DNA of 64,000 nt from Lelliottia amnigena (GCA_900635465.1 LR134135.1:1426001-1490000), one strand, 5' to 3'. Positions 33,406-44,962 are shown, numbered from the stretch's first letter. A program made the numbers and translations. The notes: generated from the letters alone by a model not told the origin.

Positions 33406-34554
33406 ATGACCACCTATACCCGGCCAGTGCTGCTGTTGCTCTGTGGCCTGCTTTTGTTGACCCTGGCGATTGCGGTTTTAAATACGCTCGTCCCGCTTTG
33501 GCTCGCCCATGAAAACTTACCGACCTGGCAAGTGGGGATGGTGAGTTCGTCCTATTTTACCGGCAACCTCCTCGGTACATTGCTGACGGGTAAATTAATT
33601 AAGCGCTTTGGCTTTAATCGTAGCTATTATCTGGCTTCACTGATTTTCGCTGCCGGATGCGTGGGCCTGGGCCTGATGATCGGGTTCTGGAGTTGGATGA
33701 CGTGGCGGTTTATCGCGGGCGTAGGCTGCGCGATGATCTGGGTGGTCGTGGAAAGTGCGCTGATGTGCAGCGGTACATCACGCAACCGTGGGCGTTTGCT
33801 GGCAGCGTATATGATGGTCTATTACGTCGGTACCGTGCTGGGCCAGTTAATGATCAGCAAACTGTCTACCGATTTGATGAGCGTTCTGCCGTGGGTCACT
33901 GGCATGGTACTGGCCGCTATTCTACCGTTGTTGTTTACCCGTATTGTGAATCAGGGCAGCGAGCATCAGGAGGCCACGCAGGTCTGGCCGATGCTAAGAC
34001 TTCGCCATGCGCGTCTTGGCGTCAACGGCTGTATTATCTCCGGCATTGTGCTGGGTTCACTGTATGGCTTGATGCCGCTGTATCTGAATCACCAGGGCGT
34101 GAGCGACGCCGGGATTGGATTCTGGATGGCGGTGATGGTGAGTGCGGGTATCGTCGGTCAATGGCCGATTGGTAAACTGGCGGATCGCTATGGTCGCTTG
34201 CTGGTGCTGCGCGTTCAGGTATTCGTGGTGATTCTGGGTTGTCTGGCGATGCTCAGTAATGCCGCCATGGCTCCCGCGCTGTTTATCCTGGGGGCGGCGG
34301 GCTTTACGCTTTATCCCGTCGCGATGGCCTGGGCATGCGAGAAAGTAGAGCATCATCAGCTGGTGGCGATGAATCAGGCGCTGTTGCTGAGCTATACCAT
34401 CGGCAGCCTGCTTGGCCCGACTTTTACCTCAATGCTGATGCAAAGTTATTCTGATAATCTGCTGTTTATTATGATTGCCAGCGTCTCGTTTATTTATCTT
34501 CTCATGTTGCTGCGCAAAGCCGGAGAACATCCAACGCCGGTGGCACATGCCTGA
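33406..34554 (+). CDS. ycaD: MFS transporter YcaD
   Basis: 382-residue major facilitator with about 12 membrane helices, same length as E. coli YcaD. The substrate is unknown. Typical features are [15 protein letters not shown] and the loop motif GKLADRYGR between helices of the second half. It is monocistronic, with its own terminator. Confidence 0.95.
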   Translation: MTTYTRPVLLLLCGLLLLTLAIAVLNTLVPLWLAHENLPTWQVGMVSSSYFTGNLLGTLLTGKLIKRFGFNRSYYLASLIFAAGCVGLGLMIGFWSWMTWRFIAGVGCAMIWVVVESALMCSGTSRNRGRLLAAYMMVYYVGTVLGQLMISKLSTDLMSVLPWVTGMVLAAILPLLFTRIVNQGSEHQEATQVWPMLRLRHARLGVNGCIISGIVLGSLYGLMPLYLNHQGVSDAGIGFWMAVMVSAGIVGQWPIGKLADRYGRLLVLRVQVFVVILGCLAMLSNAAMAPALFILGAAGFTLYPVAMAWACEKVEHHQLVAMNQALLLSYTIGSLLGPTFTSMLMQSYSDNLLFIMIASVSFIYLLMLLRKAGEHPTPVAHA

Positions 34555-34560
34555 TGAAAT

Positions 34561-34588
34561 AAAAGCCTGTCGATGACAGGCTTTTTTG
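34561..34588 (+). terminator. Terminator of ycaD
   Basis: 10-bp stem AAAAGCCTGT (34561-34570) with ACAGGCTTTT (34576-34585), then TT. Confidence 0.88.
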
Positions 34589-34677
34589 TTCCAGTCACAA
34601 ATAAGAGTTTTAGACATTGTTTGTTTTAGGCGCCAGGTGATAATTGAATTGCGTTCTACCACTAAAAGGCAGCAATC

Positions 34678-35175
34678 ATGTCTGGTCATCGTTTTTCCGC
34701 TACCGCTCTGGCAGTAGTGTTGTCTTTAACGTTTGCTACTGCTCCGGCAATGGCAAATCCTGGCAATGGTGAGGGCAATGGTAATGGCGGTGGCCAGGGT
34801 AATAGCGGCAACCATGGAAATGCAAACGCTGGCAACCACGGTAATAAACAGAATAACGCGCATCAATATTCCGGCAAATCGAATGAAAACGTAAGTGATG
34901 ATGTTGATGTGCGTGTCAGCTTCGATCATGCCCGTCATCTGGCATTAAACTATGGCTTAACAGGCTATGACTCTCTGCCTCCGGGTATTGCGAAAAATCT
35001 CGCACGCGGTAAACCCCTTCCTCCAGGAATTGCGAAAAAAACCGTTCCTGCATCGATGTTAGGCCAGTTACCATCTTACCCAGGTTATGAATGGCGGGTA
35101 GTGGGGGACGATCTGGTATTAATTGCACTCAGTACCGCAATTGTGACCACCATTATTAATGGTGTCTTTAAATAA
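34678..35175 (+). CDS. CigR-like/RcnB-family secreted protein
   Basis: 165 residues. A signal peptide (about 1-26, ending TAPAMA) is followed by a low-complexity Gly/Asn/His segment (about 27-60). A conserved C-terminal part follows: PPGIAKNLARGKPLPPGIAKK, LPSYPGYEWRVVGDDLVLI and a final hydrophobic stretch (ALSTAIVTTIINGVF). This resembles the Salmonella anti-virulence regulator CigR and the RcnB fold. Location is periplasmic or inner-membrane associated; function is unknown here. In E. coli K-12 the ycaD-pflA interval instead carries ycaM, ycaN and ycaK. Start ATG 34678 lies after AAGGCAGC. Confidence 0.8.
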   Translation: MSGHRFSATALAVVLSLTFATAPAMANPGNGEGNGNGGGQGNSGNHGNANAGNHGNKQNNAHQYSGKSNENVSDDVDVRVSFDHARHLALNYGLTGYDSLPPGIAKNLARGKPLPPGIAKKTVPASMLGQLPSYPGYEWRVVGDDLVLIALSTAIVTTIINGVFK

Positions 35176-35181
35176 TAAAGT

Positions 35182-35213
35182 AAAAAGCCCGGTGTCATTG
35201 CCCGGGCTTTTTT
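35182..35213. terminator. Bidirectional terminator between the CigR-like gene and pflA
   Basis: 11-bp stem AAAAAGCCCGG (35182-35192) with CCGGGCTTTTT (35202-35212), A and T tracts on both sides, between convergent genes. Confidence 0.86.
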
Positions 35214-35214
35214 A

Positions 35215-35955
35215 TTAATACATCACCTTGTGACCGTATTGCTCAAGAATACCTTTCACACGTTCCATGGTCTCTTTCTTTGGCGGCTTAACGCCATCGA
35301 GCTTGTATTCTTCGCCCATCGCCACCCACTTGTGCTTGCCCAGCTCATGGTACGGCAGCAGTTCGATTTTCTCGACGTTCCCCATATCACGAGTGAATTC
35401 ACCCAGGCGATGCGCAGAATCATCATCATCTGACCAGCCTGGCACGACGACATAACGAATCCAGGTTTTGATCCCTTTACCTGCGATGTATTTGGCAAAC
35501 TCCAGCGTACGGTGATTTGAGACGCCGACCAGATTCTGGTGGATTTCATCGTTCATTTGCTTCAGATCGAGCATGACAAGGTCGGTCACCTCAAGTAACT
35601 CATCAATGACCGGATCATAGCGACGCACAAAACCATTGGTATCCAGACAAGTATGAATGCCTTCTTTCCGGCAGGCGCGGAACCAGTCACGGACGAATTC
35701 TGCCTGGAGAATAGCTTCTCCTCCGGATGCTGTGACGCCGCCGCCAGAGGCATTCATAAAGTGGCGATAGGTCACCACCTCTTTCATTAGCTCTTCAACG
35801 GTAATTTCTTTACCGCCGTGCGTGTCCCATGTATCACGGTTATGGCAATACAGGCAACGCATCAGACAACCCTGGAAGAAGGTAATAAAGCGGATGCCTG
35901 GGCCATCGACAGTGCCACAGGATTCAAAGGAGTGAATACGGCCAATAATTGACAT
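35215..35955 (-). CDS. pflA: Pyruvate formate-lyase 1-activating enzyme
   Basis: 246-residue radical SAM protein; the cluster-binding Cys are C30, C34 and C37 ([11 protein letters not shown]). It installs the glycyl radical on PflB under anaerobic conditions. Same length as E. coli. It lies downstream of pflB on the same strand with about 200 bases between them, so it may also have its own promoter. Confidence 0.97.
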   Translation of the reverse strand: MSIIGRIHSFESCGTVDGPGIRFITFFQGCLMRCLYCHNRDTWDTHGGKEITVEELMKEVVTYRHFMNASGGGVTASGGEAILQAEFVRDWFRACRKEGIHTCLDTNGFVRRYDPVIDELLEVTDLVMLDLKQMNDEIHQNLVGVSNHRTLEFAKYIAGKGIKTWIRYVVVPGWSDDDDSAHRLGEFTRDMGNVEKIELLPYHELGKHKWVAMGEEYKLDGVKPPKKETMERVKGILEQYGHKVMY

Positions 35956-36090
35956 TGCGGTGATATCTCCAGATTCGGCCCGTCCGGGGCCTGTTTATAT
36001 GCATAGCTCAGTTGGCTATGTCGAGTCTGTTTTGGCTGTTATCCATTTAGTATAGATGCCGGGCAAAAGAGACTTAACGTGGAGAGGGTG

Positions 36091-36120
36091 TTAAAAAGGC
36101 CCCACGGATGTGGAGCCTTT
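36091..36120 (-). terminator. Terminator of pflB
   Basis: On the minus strand AAAGGCTCCAC pairs with GTGGGGCCTTT (one G-T) and is followed by T residues, 40 bases past the pflB stop. Confidence 0.75.
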
Positions 36121-36159
36121 ATTGTACGCTTTTTACCGCGTGATTTCAGTCAATTCCAG

Positions 36160-38442
36160 TTAGATGGATTGAGTGAAGGTACGAGTGATAACGTCCTGCT
36201 GCTGTTCTTTAGTCAGGGAGTTAAAACGTACTGCGTAGCCAGATACACGAATGGTCAGCTGCGGATATTTTTCCGGGTTTTCCATCGCATCAAGCAGCAT
36301 TTCACGGTTCATCACGTTCACGTTCAGGTGTTGACCACCTTCGATGGATGATTCGTGATGGAAGTAACCGTCCATCAGGCCAGCCAGGTTGGTTTTACGC
36401 ACTTCGTCGTCTTTACCCAGCGCATTTGGAACGATAGAGAAGGTATAAGAGATACCATCTTTCGCGTAAGCAAACGGCAGTTTAGCAACGGAAGTCAGAG
36501 AGGCAACAGCACCTTTCTGGTCACGACCGTGCATTGGGTTAGCACCTGGGCCGAATGGCGCGCCAGCGCGACGACCGTCTGGGGTATTACCGGTTTTCTT
36601 ACCGTACACAACGTTAGATGTGATGGTCAGAACAGACTGAGTCGGGATAGCGTTACGGTAGGTGGTCAGTTTCTGAATTTTCTTCATGAAACGTTCAACC
36701 AGGTCAACCGCCATGTCATCAACACGAGAGTCGTTGTTACCAAACTGCGGGTATTCGCCTTCGATAGCGAAGTCGACAGCCAGACCGTCTTCGTCACGAA
36801 TTGGTTTAACTTTCGCGTATTTGATAGCAGACAGGGAGTCAGCGGCAACAGACAGACCTGCGATACCACATGCCATGGTGCGAACCACGTCACGGTCGTG
36901 CAGTGCCATCAGAGAAGCTTCGTAGCTGTATTTGTCGTGCATGTAATGGATAATGTTCAGGGCGGTGACATACTGCTTAGCCAGCCAATCCATGAAGTGA
37001 TCCATACGTTCCATGACTTCGTCGAAGTTCAGAACGTCACCTTTGATTGGTTCAGATTTAGGACCAACCTGGATTTTCAGTTTTTCATCAACGCCGCCGT
37101 TGATAGCGTACAGCATGGTTTTCGCGAGGTTAGCGCGAGCACCGAAGAACTGCATTTGCTTACCAACAACCATCGGGCTTACACAACATGCGATAGCGTA
37201 GTCATCGTTGTTGAAGTCAGGACGCATCAGATCATCGTTCTCGTACTGCAGAGAAGAGGTATCGATGGACACTTTAGCCGCGAATTTCTTGAAGTTCAGA
37301 GGCAGTTTTTCAGACCACAGAACAGTGATGTTTGGTTCCGGAGACGGGCCCATGGTGTACAGGGTGTTCAGGAAGCGGAAGCTGTTTTTGGTAACCAGAG
37401 TACGGCCATCAACACCCATACCTGCGATGGATTCAGTTGCCCAGATTGGGTCACCGGAGAACAGTTCATCATATTCAGGGGTACGCAGGAAGCGAACCAT
37501 ACGCAGTTTCATGACCAGGTGGTCAATCATTTCCTGAGCGTCTTGTTCGTTGATTTTGCCCGCTTTAATATCACGTTCGATGTAAGCATCCAGGAAGGTG
37601 GATACGCGACCGAAGGACATTGCTGCACCGTTCTGAGATTTAACAGCCGCCAGGTAGCCGAAGTAAGTCCACTGAATCGCTTCCTGAGCATTGGTCGCAG
37701 GACCAGAGATATCACAGCCGTATTTCGCTGCCATCTCTTTGATCTGGCCCAGTGCGCGGTACTGTTCAGAGATCTCTTCACGCAGACGGATAGTCGCTTC
37801 CAGGTTTACGCCGTTTTCCAGATCGGATTGCAGAGACAGGAACTGAGCGTATTTGTCTTTCATCAGGAAGTCGATGCCGTACAGCGCAACACGACGATAG
37901 TCACCGATGATACGACCACGGCCATACGCATCTGGCAGACCGGTCAGCACGCCAGATTTACGGCAGTTCAGGATGTCTTTGGTGTAAACATCAAACACGC
38001 CCTGGTTGTGAGTCTTGCGGTATTCAGTGAAGATTTTTTTCAGCATTGGGTCCAGCTCGCGATTGTACGCTTTGCATGAACTCTCAACCATTTTGATGCC
38101 ACCGAACGGAATAATTGCACGTTTCAGTGGCGCTTCAGTCTGCAGACCAACGATTTTCTCAAGGGCTTTGTTGATGTAGCCAGCATCGTGAGAAGTGATG
38201 GTAGAAGCAACGGAAGTATCGAAATCAACTGGCGCATGAGTGCGGTTTTCCAGTTTAACGCCTTCCATTACGTTGTCCCAAAGCTTGGTGGTTGCGTCAG
38301 TTGCACCAGCCAGGAAGGATTCGTCACCTTCATACGGGGTATAGTTTTTCTGAATAAAGTCACGCACGTTGACTTCTTTCTGCCAGTCACCTTTCGCGAA
38401 ACCTTCCCAGGCTGTGGCTAACTTTTCATTAAGTTCGGACAT
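36160..38442 (-). CDS. pflB: Formate C-acetyltransferase 1 (pyruvate formate-lyase)
   Basis: 760 residues, E. coli length. Adjacent catalytic cysteines are in [13 protein letters not shown] (about 419-420), and the glycyl-radical Gly is in RVSGYAVRF near the C-terminus. It converts pyruvate and CoA to acetyl-CoA and formate in anaerobic growth. It follows focA after 50 bases in the focA-pflB operon and is activated by PflA. Codon use is strongly biased, as expected for an abundant protein. The long open frame on the opposite strand is a by-product of this. Confidence 0.99.
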   Translation of the reverse strand: MSELNEKLATAWEGFAKGDWQKEVNVRDFIQKNYTPYEGDESFLAGATDATTKLWDNVMEGVKLENRTHAPVDFDTSVASTITSHDAGYINKALEKIVGLQTEAPLKRAIIPFGGIKMVESSCKAYNRELDPMLKKIFTEYRKTHNQGVFDVYTKDILNCRKSGVLTGLPDAYGRGRIIGDYRRVALYGIDFLMKDKYAQFLSLQSDLENGVNLEATIRLREEISEQYRALGQIKEMAAKYGCDISGPATNAQEAIQWTYFGYLAAVKSQNGAAMSFGRVSTFLDAYIERDIKAGKINEQDAQEMIDHLVMKLRMVRFLRTPEYDELFSGDPIWATESIAGMGVDGRTLVTKNSFRFLNTLYTMGPSPEPNITVLWSEKLPLNFKKFAAKVSIDTSSLQYENDDLMRPDFNNDDYAIACCVSPMVVGKQMQFFGARANLAKTMLYAINGGVDEKLKIQVGPKSEPIKGDVLNFDEVMERMDHFMDWLAKQYVTALNIIHYMHDKYSYEASLMALHDRDVVRTMACGIAGLSVAADSLSAIKYAKVKPIRDEDGLAVDFAIEGEYPQFGNNDSRVDDMAVDLVERFMKKIQKLTTYRNAIPTQSVLTITSNVVYGKKTGNTPDGRRAGAPFGPGANPMHGRDQKGAVASLTSVAKLPFAYAKDGISYTFSIVPNALGKDDEVRKTNLAGLMDGYFHHESSIEGGQHLNVNVMNREMLLDAMENPEKYPQLTIRVSGYAVRFNSLTKEQQQDVITRTFTQSI

Positions 38443-38492
38443 GTGATACCTACCTTCTTAAGTGGATTTTTTATTTACTGCCTGAGAAACCA

Positions 38493-39350
38493 TCAATGAT
38501 GATTGTCGCCACGCAGGTAAATGACCCAGTATGTCAACCCAACCAACAGACCCCCACCGATAATATTCCCAATGGTGACTGGGATCAGATTATCTGTGAT
38601 GAAATTCATAATAGTCAGGTGAGAGAAACTTTCCGGGCTTGAACCAACAGCGGTCCAGAACTCGGGGCTTGCAAAGTTGCGGATAACGATCCCCATCGGG
38701 ATCATAAACATGTTTGCGATGCTGTGTTCAAAGCCGCTGGCGACGAACATGGCGACGGGCAGAACCATTATCATGGCTTTGTCCATCAGGCTGCGTCCGG
38801 AGTAGCTCATCCAAACAGCCAGGCATACCATCAGGTTTGCGAGGATACCCAGAGCGACGGCTTCGATAAATGTGTGATGCATTTTGTGGTCGGCGGTTTG
38901 AAGGACGTTAAGCCCCCAGCCACCGTTGGCGGCCATATACTCGCCAGACAACCACATGAGCAAAACAAACAGCAAACAGCCAATCAGGTTGCCAACGTAG
39001 ACATTGAGCCAGTTGCGCGCCAGTTGGCCCCAGGTGATTCTTCCGCTCGCTTTTGCCACAACGATAAGGACGGTTGAGGTAAAGAGGTCAGCGCCACAGA
39101 TGACGCACAGAATCAAACCCAGTGAGAAACAGATACCGCCAATCAATTTTGCAATACCGAAAGGCATCGCAGCAGTACCGGTGGTCGCAGTGATGTAGAA
39201 GACAAATGCGATGGAGATGAACACACCAGCGGTAATCGCCAGATAGAACGTCGTCATCGGGTGCTTTGTTGCTTTATAGACACCCGCTTCTTCGGCCACT
39301 TTGGCCATCGCTGCAGGGAGTATTAGATCAAAAGGGTTGTCAGCTTTCAC
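38493..39350 (-). CDS. focA: Formate channel FocA
   Basis: 285 residues with six membrane helices, a pentameric formate/nitrite transporter that moves formate made by PflB. The GTG start at 39350 (MKADNPFDLILPAAMAKVAEEAG) matches the E. coli protein length; longer upstream reading is unsupported. First gene of focA-pflB. Confidence 0.97.
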   Translation of the reverse strand: MKADNPFDLILPAAMAKVAEEAGVYKATKHPMTTFYLAITAGVFISIAFVFYITATTGTAAMPFGIAKLIGGICFSLGLILCVICGADLFTSTVLIVVAKASGRITWGQLARNWLNVYVGNLIGCLLFVLLMWLSGEYMAANGGWGLNVLQTADHKMHHTFIEAVALGILANLMVCLAVWMSYSGRSLMDKAMIMVLPVAMFVASGFEHSIANMFMIPMGIVIRNFASPEFWTAVGSSPESFSHLTIMNFITDNLIPVTIGNIIGGGLLVGLTYWVIYLRGDNHH

Positions 39351-39410
39351 ACTAACTCTCTCTTTATTAAGTCGGCGACGAGATACTAACAAAGCATTAT
39401 AGAAGAGAAA

Positions 39411-39424
39411 TTGATATAGATCAT
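39411..39424 (-). promoter_or_regulatory. FNR-type site upstream of focA
   Basis: TTGATATAGATCAT matches the FNR consensus TTGAT-N4-ATCAA at nine of ten positions and lies 61 bases before the focA start. FNR and ArcA are known activators of the E. coli focA-pfl operon. Confidence 0.6.
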
Positions 39425-39673
39425 ATCTCGCCTGGCTTATAGGCCCGCAAAGCGTATGGTTTTGCTACGATTGCGGCGTAAGTTTTTGATTATCCGTATA
39501 AAAATAAATTTTAAAAGTTATGAAAAGAGTTGAATTATTTCCTAAAGGCTCCTGACGGCAGTTAATTAAAATGGAGTAATTGCCCTAAAAAGTAACAGTA
39601 AAACGCAAGTAAACATATTTATATTTACCTGTAATTAACGTTATTATTACAATTAAAATTCATTGCGATTAAA

Positions 39674-39703
39674 TATAAAAACGGGGCAATGAAATTGCCC
39701 CGT
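39674..39703 (-). terminator. Terminator of ycaO
   Basis: Perfect 10-bp stem ACGGGGCAAT (39681-39690) with 39694-39703, loop of 3, followed on the minus strand by T5. The rest of 39351-39754 is AT-rich focA-pfl control region without a gene. Confidence 0.8.
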
Positions 39704-39754
39704 AATATAGCTCAGCGAATTAGATACGCCTACAGTCTATGGTGTTATGTGCGC

Positions 39755-41515
39755 TTATTTTGACCAGTGAGCGGCTTTCGCGCGCTGCAGTTTTTCATAC
39801 GCTTTCAGCAGTGACTGATGTGCCGGGAACGCGTTGAGGTCGCCGTCGACAGGCTGAAGGCCATAGAATGGCGCTTCGCCGCTTAGGGCGGCACTCGCGG
39901 CTTCAACGGCTTCTGCACCATACATACGCACGAAGGCGTTCAGATATTGCAGCGGCTGGCGATCTTCTTCCTGAGAGAGCAGCAGCAAGGTTTGCAGGCA
40001 GCGGTAATAATTTGCGCGCTCTGCGCTGAATACAGACTGGTTGTACTCAATGGTCCACTCGGTCCAGGCCAAAGCCTGATCCAGATCGCCACCGGCCAGT
40101 GCCAGCATCGCTTTCAGTTCGCCAATACGCAGCGTATACCAGCCAGTGTCTTTACCGGTCGCCAGACCCAGCAGCTCGCGCACGCGGGTCATATCATCGT
40201 GACCTTCATCGTCCATCTGGGCGATCAGGTTTAAATACTCTTCTTTTTCCCATTCGCTGCCCGGCAAGGCGAGCAAGGTTTCACGAAGATGGCTGCCCAT
40301 CGCGTTATTTGCCAGCCACAGATCTTCTGCCGGGTAAATATCGGACATGCCAGGCACCAGAATACGGCAGGCGTAAACGCTCAGGTGTTCGTAATCGGCG
40401 ATATACACTTCTTTATCTTCGGCTTTGAAGATCGCCATCAGCGTGGCGAACTCTTCTTCAGTTGTGCCGGAGAAATTCCAGTCCACGAACGGGTAGTCAG
40501 CGTCCTGCTTGAACATGTCCCAAGAGATCAAACCGCTGGAGTCAATGAAGTGCGTTTCCAGGTTAGTGTGTTCGCCCACTTCTTCATCATCAAAGGTTGG
40601 TGGCGTAAACACGTCCAGATCTTTCAGGCTGCGGCCTTGCAGAAGCTCGGTCACGGTACGTTCCAGCGCGACGCCGAAATCAGGGTGCGCACCAAACGAG
40701 GCAAAGCACGTCCCGTTAGCTGGGTTGAACAACACTACGCAGATAACCGGGTATTTACCGCCCAGTGAACCGTCGTAAGCAAATATTGGGAAACCTTCGG
40801 CTTCCAGTTTGGCGATGGATTCCACCACGCCTGGGTAGCGCGCCAGCACGTCGCTCGGGATTTCCGGCAGGCTGATGGATTCCGCAATAATGCGATTTTT
40901 GATATGACGCTCAAACACTTCGGAAAGGCCCTGAACGCGAGCTTCATTGCGGGTGTTGCCTGCAGACATACCGTTAGAGACATACAGGTTACCGACGATA
41001 TTCATCGGAATGTAGACGGTTTGTTCATCAGACTGACGGGTAAACGGCAGGGCGCAAATACCCCGCTCGTCGTTACCGGATTGCAGATCGATCAGCATAC
41101 CGGCGGTCAGTTCGTTGTCAGGATCGTAAAACGCACGCAGACGCGCATCCAAAATGCCGTCTGGTAATTCATCGTCTTCCGTAAGCGGGAACCATTTTTC
41201 GTTCGGATAGTGCACGAACGGGCCGTTTGCGATCGTGTCGCCCAGCCAGAAATCCGCAAAGAAATAGTTCGTGGACAAACGCTCAAAATACTCACCCAGC
41301 GCAGACGCCAACGCCGCTTTTTTGGTGGCACCTTTACCGTTGGTAAAGCACAGCGCGCAATCGGTATCACGAATATGAACAGACCAGACGTGCGGAACTG
41401 GATTGAGCCAGGACGCTTCTTCGATATTAAAGCCCAGGTCGGTCAGTTTTTGCTGGAAGCGAGCGATGGAATCTTCCAGGGCGGCGTCTTTGCCGGGGAT
41501 GAATGTTTGAGTCAT
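39755..41515 (-). CDS. ycaO: YcaO cyclodehydratase-fold protein, ribosomal S12 methylthiotransferase accessory factor
   Basis: 586 residues, E. coli length, starting at ATG 41515 (MTQTFIPGKDAALEDSIARF). The N-terminal YcaO ATP-binding domain (GKGATKKAALASALGEYFER) is followed by a TPR-like C-terminal domain. YcaO-fold enzymes activate amides with ATP; the E. coli protein assists RimO in beta-methylthiolation of S12 and affects biofilm. No peptide-precursor gene is adjacent, consistent with a stand-alone YcaO. Confidence 0.96.
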   Translation of the reverse strand: MTQTFIPGKDAALEDSIARFQQKLTDLGFNIEEASWLNPVPHVWSVHIRDTDCALCFTNGKGATKKAALASALGEYFERLSTNYFFADFWLGDTIANGPFVHYPNEKWFPLTEDDELPDGILDARLRAFYDPDNELTAGMLIDLQSGNDERGICALPFTRQSDEQTVYIPMNIVGNLYVSNGMSAGNTRNEARVQGLSEVFERHIKNRIIAESISLPEIPSDVLARYPGVVESIAKLEAEGFPIFAYDGSLGGKYPVICVVLFNPANGTCFASFGAHPDFGVALERTVTELLQGRSLKDLDVFTPPTFDDEEVGEHTNLETHFIDSSGLISWDMFKQDADYPFVDWNFSGTTEEEFATLMAIFKAEDKEVYIADYEHLSVYACRILVPGMSDIYPAEDLWLANNAMGSHLRETLLALPGSEWEKEEYLNLIAQMDDEGHDDMTRVRELLGLATGKDTGWYTLRIGELKAMLALAGGDLDQALAWTEWTIEYNQSVFSAERANYYRCLQTLLLLSQEEDRQPLQYLNAFVRMYGAEAVEAASAALSGEAPFYGLQPVDGDLNAFPAHQSLLKAYEKLQRAKAAHWSK

Positions 41516-41655
41516 GGCTATCACTTTTATCGTACGGAAAGCGCGCAATGATACGGGTTTTGCGTGACTGGCGCTATCTTCGCGGAGGATACGGCGAAAA
41601 TAAAAGGCTGGGCTATGCTTACAGGCAGTAACCCACTGTTAAGGCATAGAAAAAA

Positions 41656-42349
41656 ATGAAAGCGTTTGATCTTCATCGGATGGCATTCGACAAAGTTCCG
41701 TTAGAGTTTTTTAGGAGAAGTGGCACTTCGTAGCCTTTACACTTTTATATTGGTCTTTTTGTTTCTCAAGATTACGGGTCGCCGCGGCGTACGTCAGATG
41801 TCGCTGTTTGAAGTATTAATCATCCTTACCCTGGGTTCAGCGGCTGGAGACGTTGCTTTTTACGATGACGTACCGATGATTCCGGTGTTGATCGTGTTTA
41901 TCACGCTGGCCTTGCTGTATCGCCTGGTGATGTGGCTGATGTCGAAAAGTGAAAAGCTGGAGGATTTGCTGGAAGGGAAACCGGTGGTGATTGTGCAGGA
42001 AGGGCAGCTTGCCTGGGAGAAAGTCCGCAGCGCCAACATGACCGAATTTGAGTTTTTCATGGAATTACGCCTCAACAGCGTGGAGCAGTTGGGGCAAGTG
42101 CGGCTCGCAATTATGGAAACCAACGGACAGATCAGCATTTATTATTATGACGATGAAGATGTGAAGCCGGGCCTGTGTATTTTGCCCGATGAGTGCGTAA
42201 AGCGTTTTATGGTTGTGCCAGAGTCAGAGGAGTACGCCTGTATACGCTGTAGCTATGTTGTCGCCATGCAGGCGGGAGATCATCAATTATGTCCCCGCTG
42301 CGCGCATCCAGAATGGACGAAGGTTAGCAGGGCTAAACGTATCACCTGA
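41656..42349 (+). CDS. ycaP: DUF421 inner-membrane protein YcaP (one apparent +1 frameshift)
   Basis: The true start is ATG 41656 (MKAFDLHRMAFDKVP). An extra T in T6 at 41707-41712 breaks the frame before LGEVALRSLYTFILVF; corrected length is 230 residues, as in E. coli. It has three N-terminal membrane helices, a DUF421 soluble domain and a C-terminal CIRC...CPRC zinc-ribbon-like pair. Function is unknown. A later GTG at 41720 would give only the C-terminal 209 residues. Confidence 0.9.
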
Positions 42350-42511
42350 CAGCCATTTTGTCGGTTTTGTGCGGACGTGATGGCAGAATGTTTTGTGTGA
42401 CGGTGGACTCATTTTCCAGGTCATAAGTTTTAGACATTGCGGCGCGTGTCACTGAATGATAAAACCGATATCCACAGTTATAACTTAGTGCTTTTAGCGT
42501 GGTGAGGGTAA

Positions 42512-43600
42512 ATGGCTCAGGTCTTCAATTTCAGTTCAGGTCCGGCAATGTTACCGGTAGATGTACTTAAACAAGCGCAGCAGGAGCTTTGCGACTGGCA
42601 GGGTCTTGGTACATCGGTGATGGAAATTAGCCACCGTGGTAAAGAATTTATCCAGGTGGCGGAAGAGGCAGAAAAGGATTTTCGCGATCTGCTGAATATT
42701 CCCTCGAACTACAAAGTATTGTTCTGTCATGGCGGCGGCCGTGGCCAGTTTGCGGGAATTCCGTTAAATCTGTTGGGCGACAAAACGACCGCAGATTATG
42801 TCGATGCCGGTTACTGGGCGGCCAGTGCGGTTAAAGAAGCGCATAAATACTGCACCCCCAATGTGATCGATGCCAAAGTGACGGTTGATGGCTTGCGCGC
42901 GGTGAAACCGATGAGCGAGTGGCAGCTATCCGACAATGCCGCGTATTTGCACTACTGCCCAAATGAAACCATTGACGGGATCGCCATTCATGAAGAGCCA
43001 AACTTTGGCAATGATGTGGTGGTCACTGCGGATCTTTCTTCCACGATCCTCTCCGGCCCGTTGGACGTAAGCCGCTATGGCGTCATCTATGCGGGTGCGC
43101 AAAAAAATATCGGTCCGGCTGGCTTGACCCTGGTGATTGTGCGCGAAGATCTTTTAGGCAAAGCGCAGAAGGCGTGTCCTTCAATTCTCGACTACACCGT
43201 ACTGAACGATAACGACTCGATGTTCAACACCCCGCCGACGTTCGCCTGGTATCTTTCTGGCCTTGTCTTTAAATGGCTCAAGAAAAACGGTGGCGTGGCG
43301 CAGATGGACAAGATCAATCAGCAAAAAGCCGAGCTGCTTTATAGCACCATTGATGGCAGTGATTTCTATCGTAACGATGTCGCTAAGCCAAACCGCTCAC
43401 GCATGAACGTACCGTTCCAGCTTGCGGACAGCAATCTGGATAAAGTCTTCCTTGAGGAGTCTTTCGCCGCTGGTTTGCATGCGCTTAAAGGCCACCGTGT
43501 CGTAGGCGGTATGCGTGCGTCTATCTACAATGCAATGCCACTTGAAGGCGTCAAAGCGCTGACTGATTTTATGGCTGACTTCGAACGTCGCCACGGTTAA
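42512..43600 (+). CDS. serC: Phosphoserine/phosphohydroxythreonine aminotransferase
   Basis: 362-residue class V PLP enzyme; the PLP lysine is in [11 protein letters not shown] (about K198). It serves serine and pyridoxine biosynthesis. First gene of the serC-aroA operon; a hairpin lies in the 69-base gap before aroA. Confidence 0.98.
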   Translation: MAQVFNFSSGPAMLPVDVLKQAQQELCDWQGLGTSVMEISHRGKEFIQVAEEAEKDFRDLLNIPSNYKVLFCHGGGRGQFAGIPLNLLGDKTTADYVDAGYWAASAVKEAHKYCTPNVIDAKVTVDGLRAVKPMSEWQLSDNAAYLHYCPNETIDGIAIHEEPNFGNDVVVTADLSSTILSGPLDVSRYGVIYAGAQKNIGPAGLTLVIVREDLLGKAQKACPSILDYTVLNDNDSMFNTPPTFAWYLSGLVFKWLKKNGGVAQMDKINQQKAELLYSTIDGSDFYRNDVAKPNRSRMNVPFQLADSNLDKVFLEESFAAGLHALKGHRVVGGMRASIYNAMPLEGVKALTDFMADFERRHG

Positions 43601-43613
43601 TCGCGTTATTTTC

Positions 43614-43643
43614 ACCCCGTGGCGTCGCTGCGGGGTTTTTTTA
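43614..43643 (+). terminator. Attenuator-like hairpin between serC and aroA
   Basis: ACCCCG (43614-43619) pairs with CGGGGT (43631-43636), followed by T7. A similar intercistronic terminator is known for the E. coli operon, where it lowers aroA expression relative to serC. Confidence 0.75.
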
Positions 43644-43669
43644 TTATGTCGAGTTGAGAGTTAAGCTTC

Positions 43670-44954
43670 ATGGAATCCCTGACGTTACACCCTATCGCGC
43701 GAGTCGATGGCACCATTAATTTGCCTGGCTCAAAAAGTGTCTCGAACCGCGCGCTGCTGCTGGCCGCTTTGGCAAACGGCACGACTGTCCTTACTAACCT
43801 GCTGGATAGCGATGACGTTCGCCATATGCTCAATGCGCTAAAGGCGTTGGGTGTTCAGTTCACGCTGTCTGGCGATCGTACCCGCTGCGAAGTCGTGGGT
43901 AACGGCGGGGCGCTTACATCGGCCACCGAGCTGGAGTTGTTTTTAGGTAACGCCGGTACGGCGATGCGTCCGCTGGCGGCAGCGCTGTGTCTGGGAAGTA
44001 ACGATATCGTGCTGACCGGCGAACCGCGCATGAAAGAACGTCCGATTGGCCATCTGGTTGACGCGCTGCGTCAGGGCGGCGCGCAGATTGATTACCTTGA
44101 GCAGAAAAACTATCCGCCAGTACGTTTACGCGGTGGGGTTTACCGGCGGCAATGTGGACGTCGACGGCAGCGTGTCCAGTCAGTTTCTGACCGCACTTTT
44201 GATGGCGGCGCCGCTGGCCCCGCAGGATACGGTGATTAGCATCAAAGGCGATCTGGTCTCTAAGCCTTATATCGATATCACGCTGCATTTGATGAAAACG
44301 TTTGGCGTAGAGGTCGAAAACCAGGCGTACCAGCGCTTTGTGGTTCGCGGTGCCCAGCAGTATCAATCTCCAGGCGATTATCTTGTTGAAGGCGATGCAT
44401 CGTCAGCGTCCTATTTCCTGGCCGCGGGTGCGATTAAAGGCGGTACGGTTAAAGTCACCGGAATCGGCCGCAACAGTGTGCAGGGCGATATTCGCTTTGC
44501 CGATGTGCTGGAAAAGATGGGCGCGGTGGTGACCTGGGGTGATGATTTTATCTCCTGTACGCACGGTGAACTTAATGCGGTTGATATGGATATGAACCAT
44601 ATTCCGGATGCGGCAATGACTATTGCGACGGCGGCACTGTTTGCTAAAGGGACAACAACGCTTCGAAACATTTACAACTGGCGCGTCAAAGAAACTGACC
44701 GCTTGTTTGCGATGGCAACCGAGCTGCGCAAAGTCGGCGCGCAGGTGGAAGAGGGTGAGGATTATATTCGCGTCACGCCTCCTGCAAAACTGCAGGTCGC
44801 TGAGATCGGCACCTACAACGATCACCGCATGGCGATGTGCTTCTCGCTGGTGGCGTTATCCGACACGCCAGTGACGATTCTTGACCCGAAATGCACCGCG
44901 AAAACCTTCCCGGATTATTTCGAACAGCTCGCGCGTATCAGTACCCTTGCCTGA
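43670..44954 (+). CDS. aroA: 3-phosphoshikimate 1-carboxyvinyltransferase (EPSP synthase; one apparent +1 frameshift)
   Basis: Shikimate-pathway enzyme joining shikimate-3-phosphate and PEP. Class I motifs are present: [16 protein letters not shown] near the N-terminus, [16 protein letters not shown] (the glyphosate-sensitive form) and [17 protein letters not shown]. An extra G in GGGG at 44135-44138 breaks [16 protein letters not shown]. Corrected length is 427 residues, as in E. coli. The shift is probably a sequence error. Confidence 0.95.
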
Positions 44955-44962
44955 TCAATCCC

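Noticed and set aside
36355..38079. Long open frame on the plus strand opposite pflB
   Set aside because: It mirrors the strongly biased codons of pflB; the protein is unlike any family and has no ribosome site.
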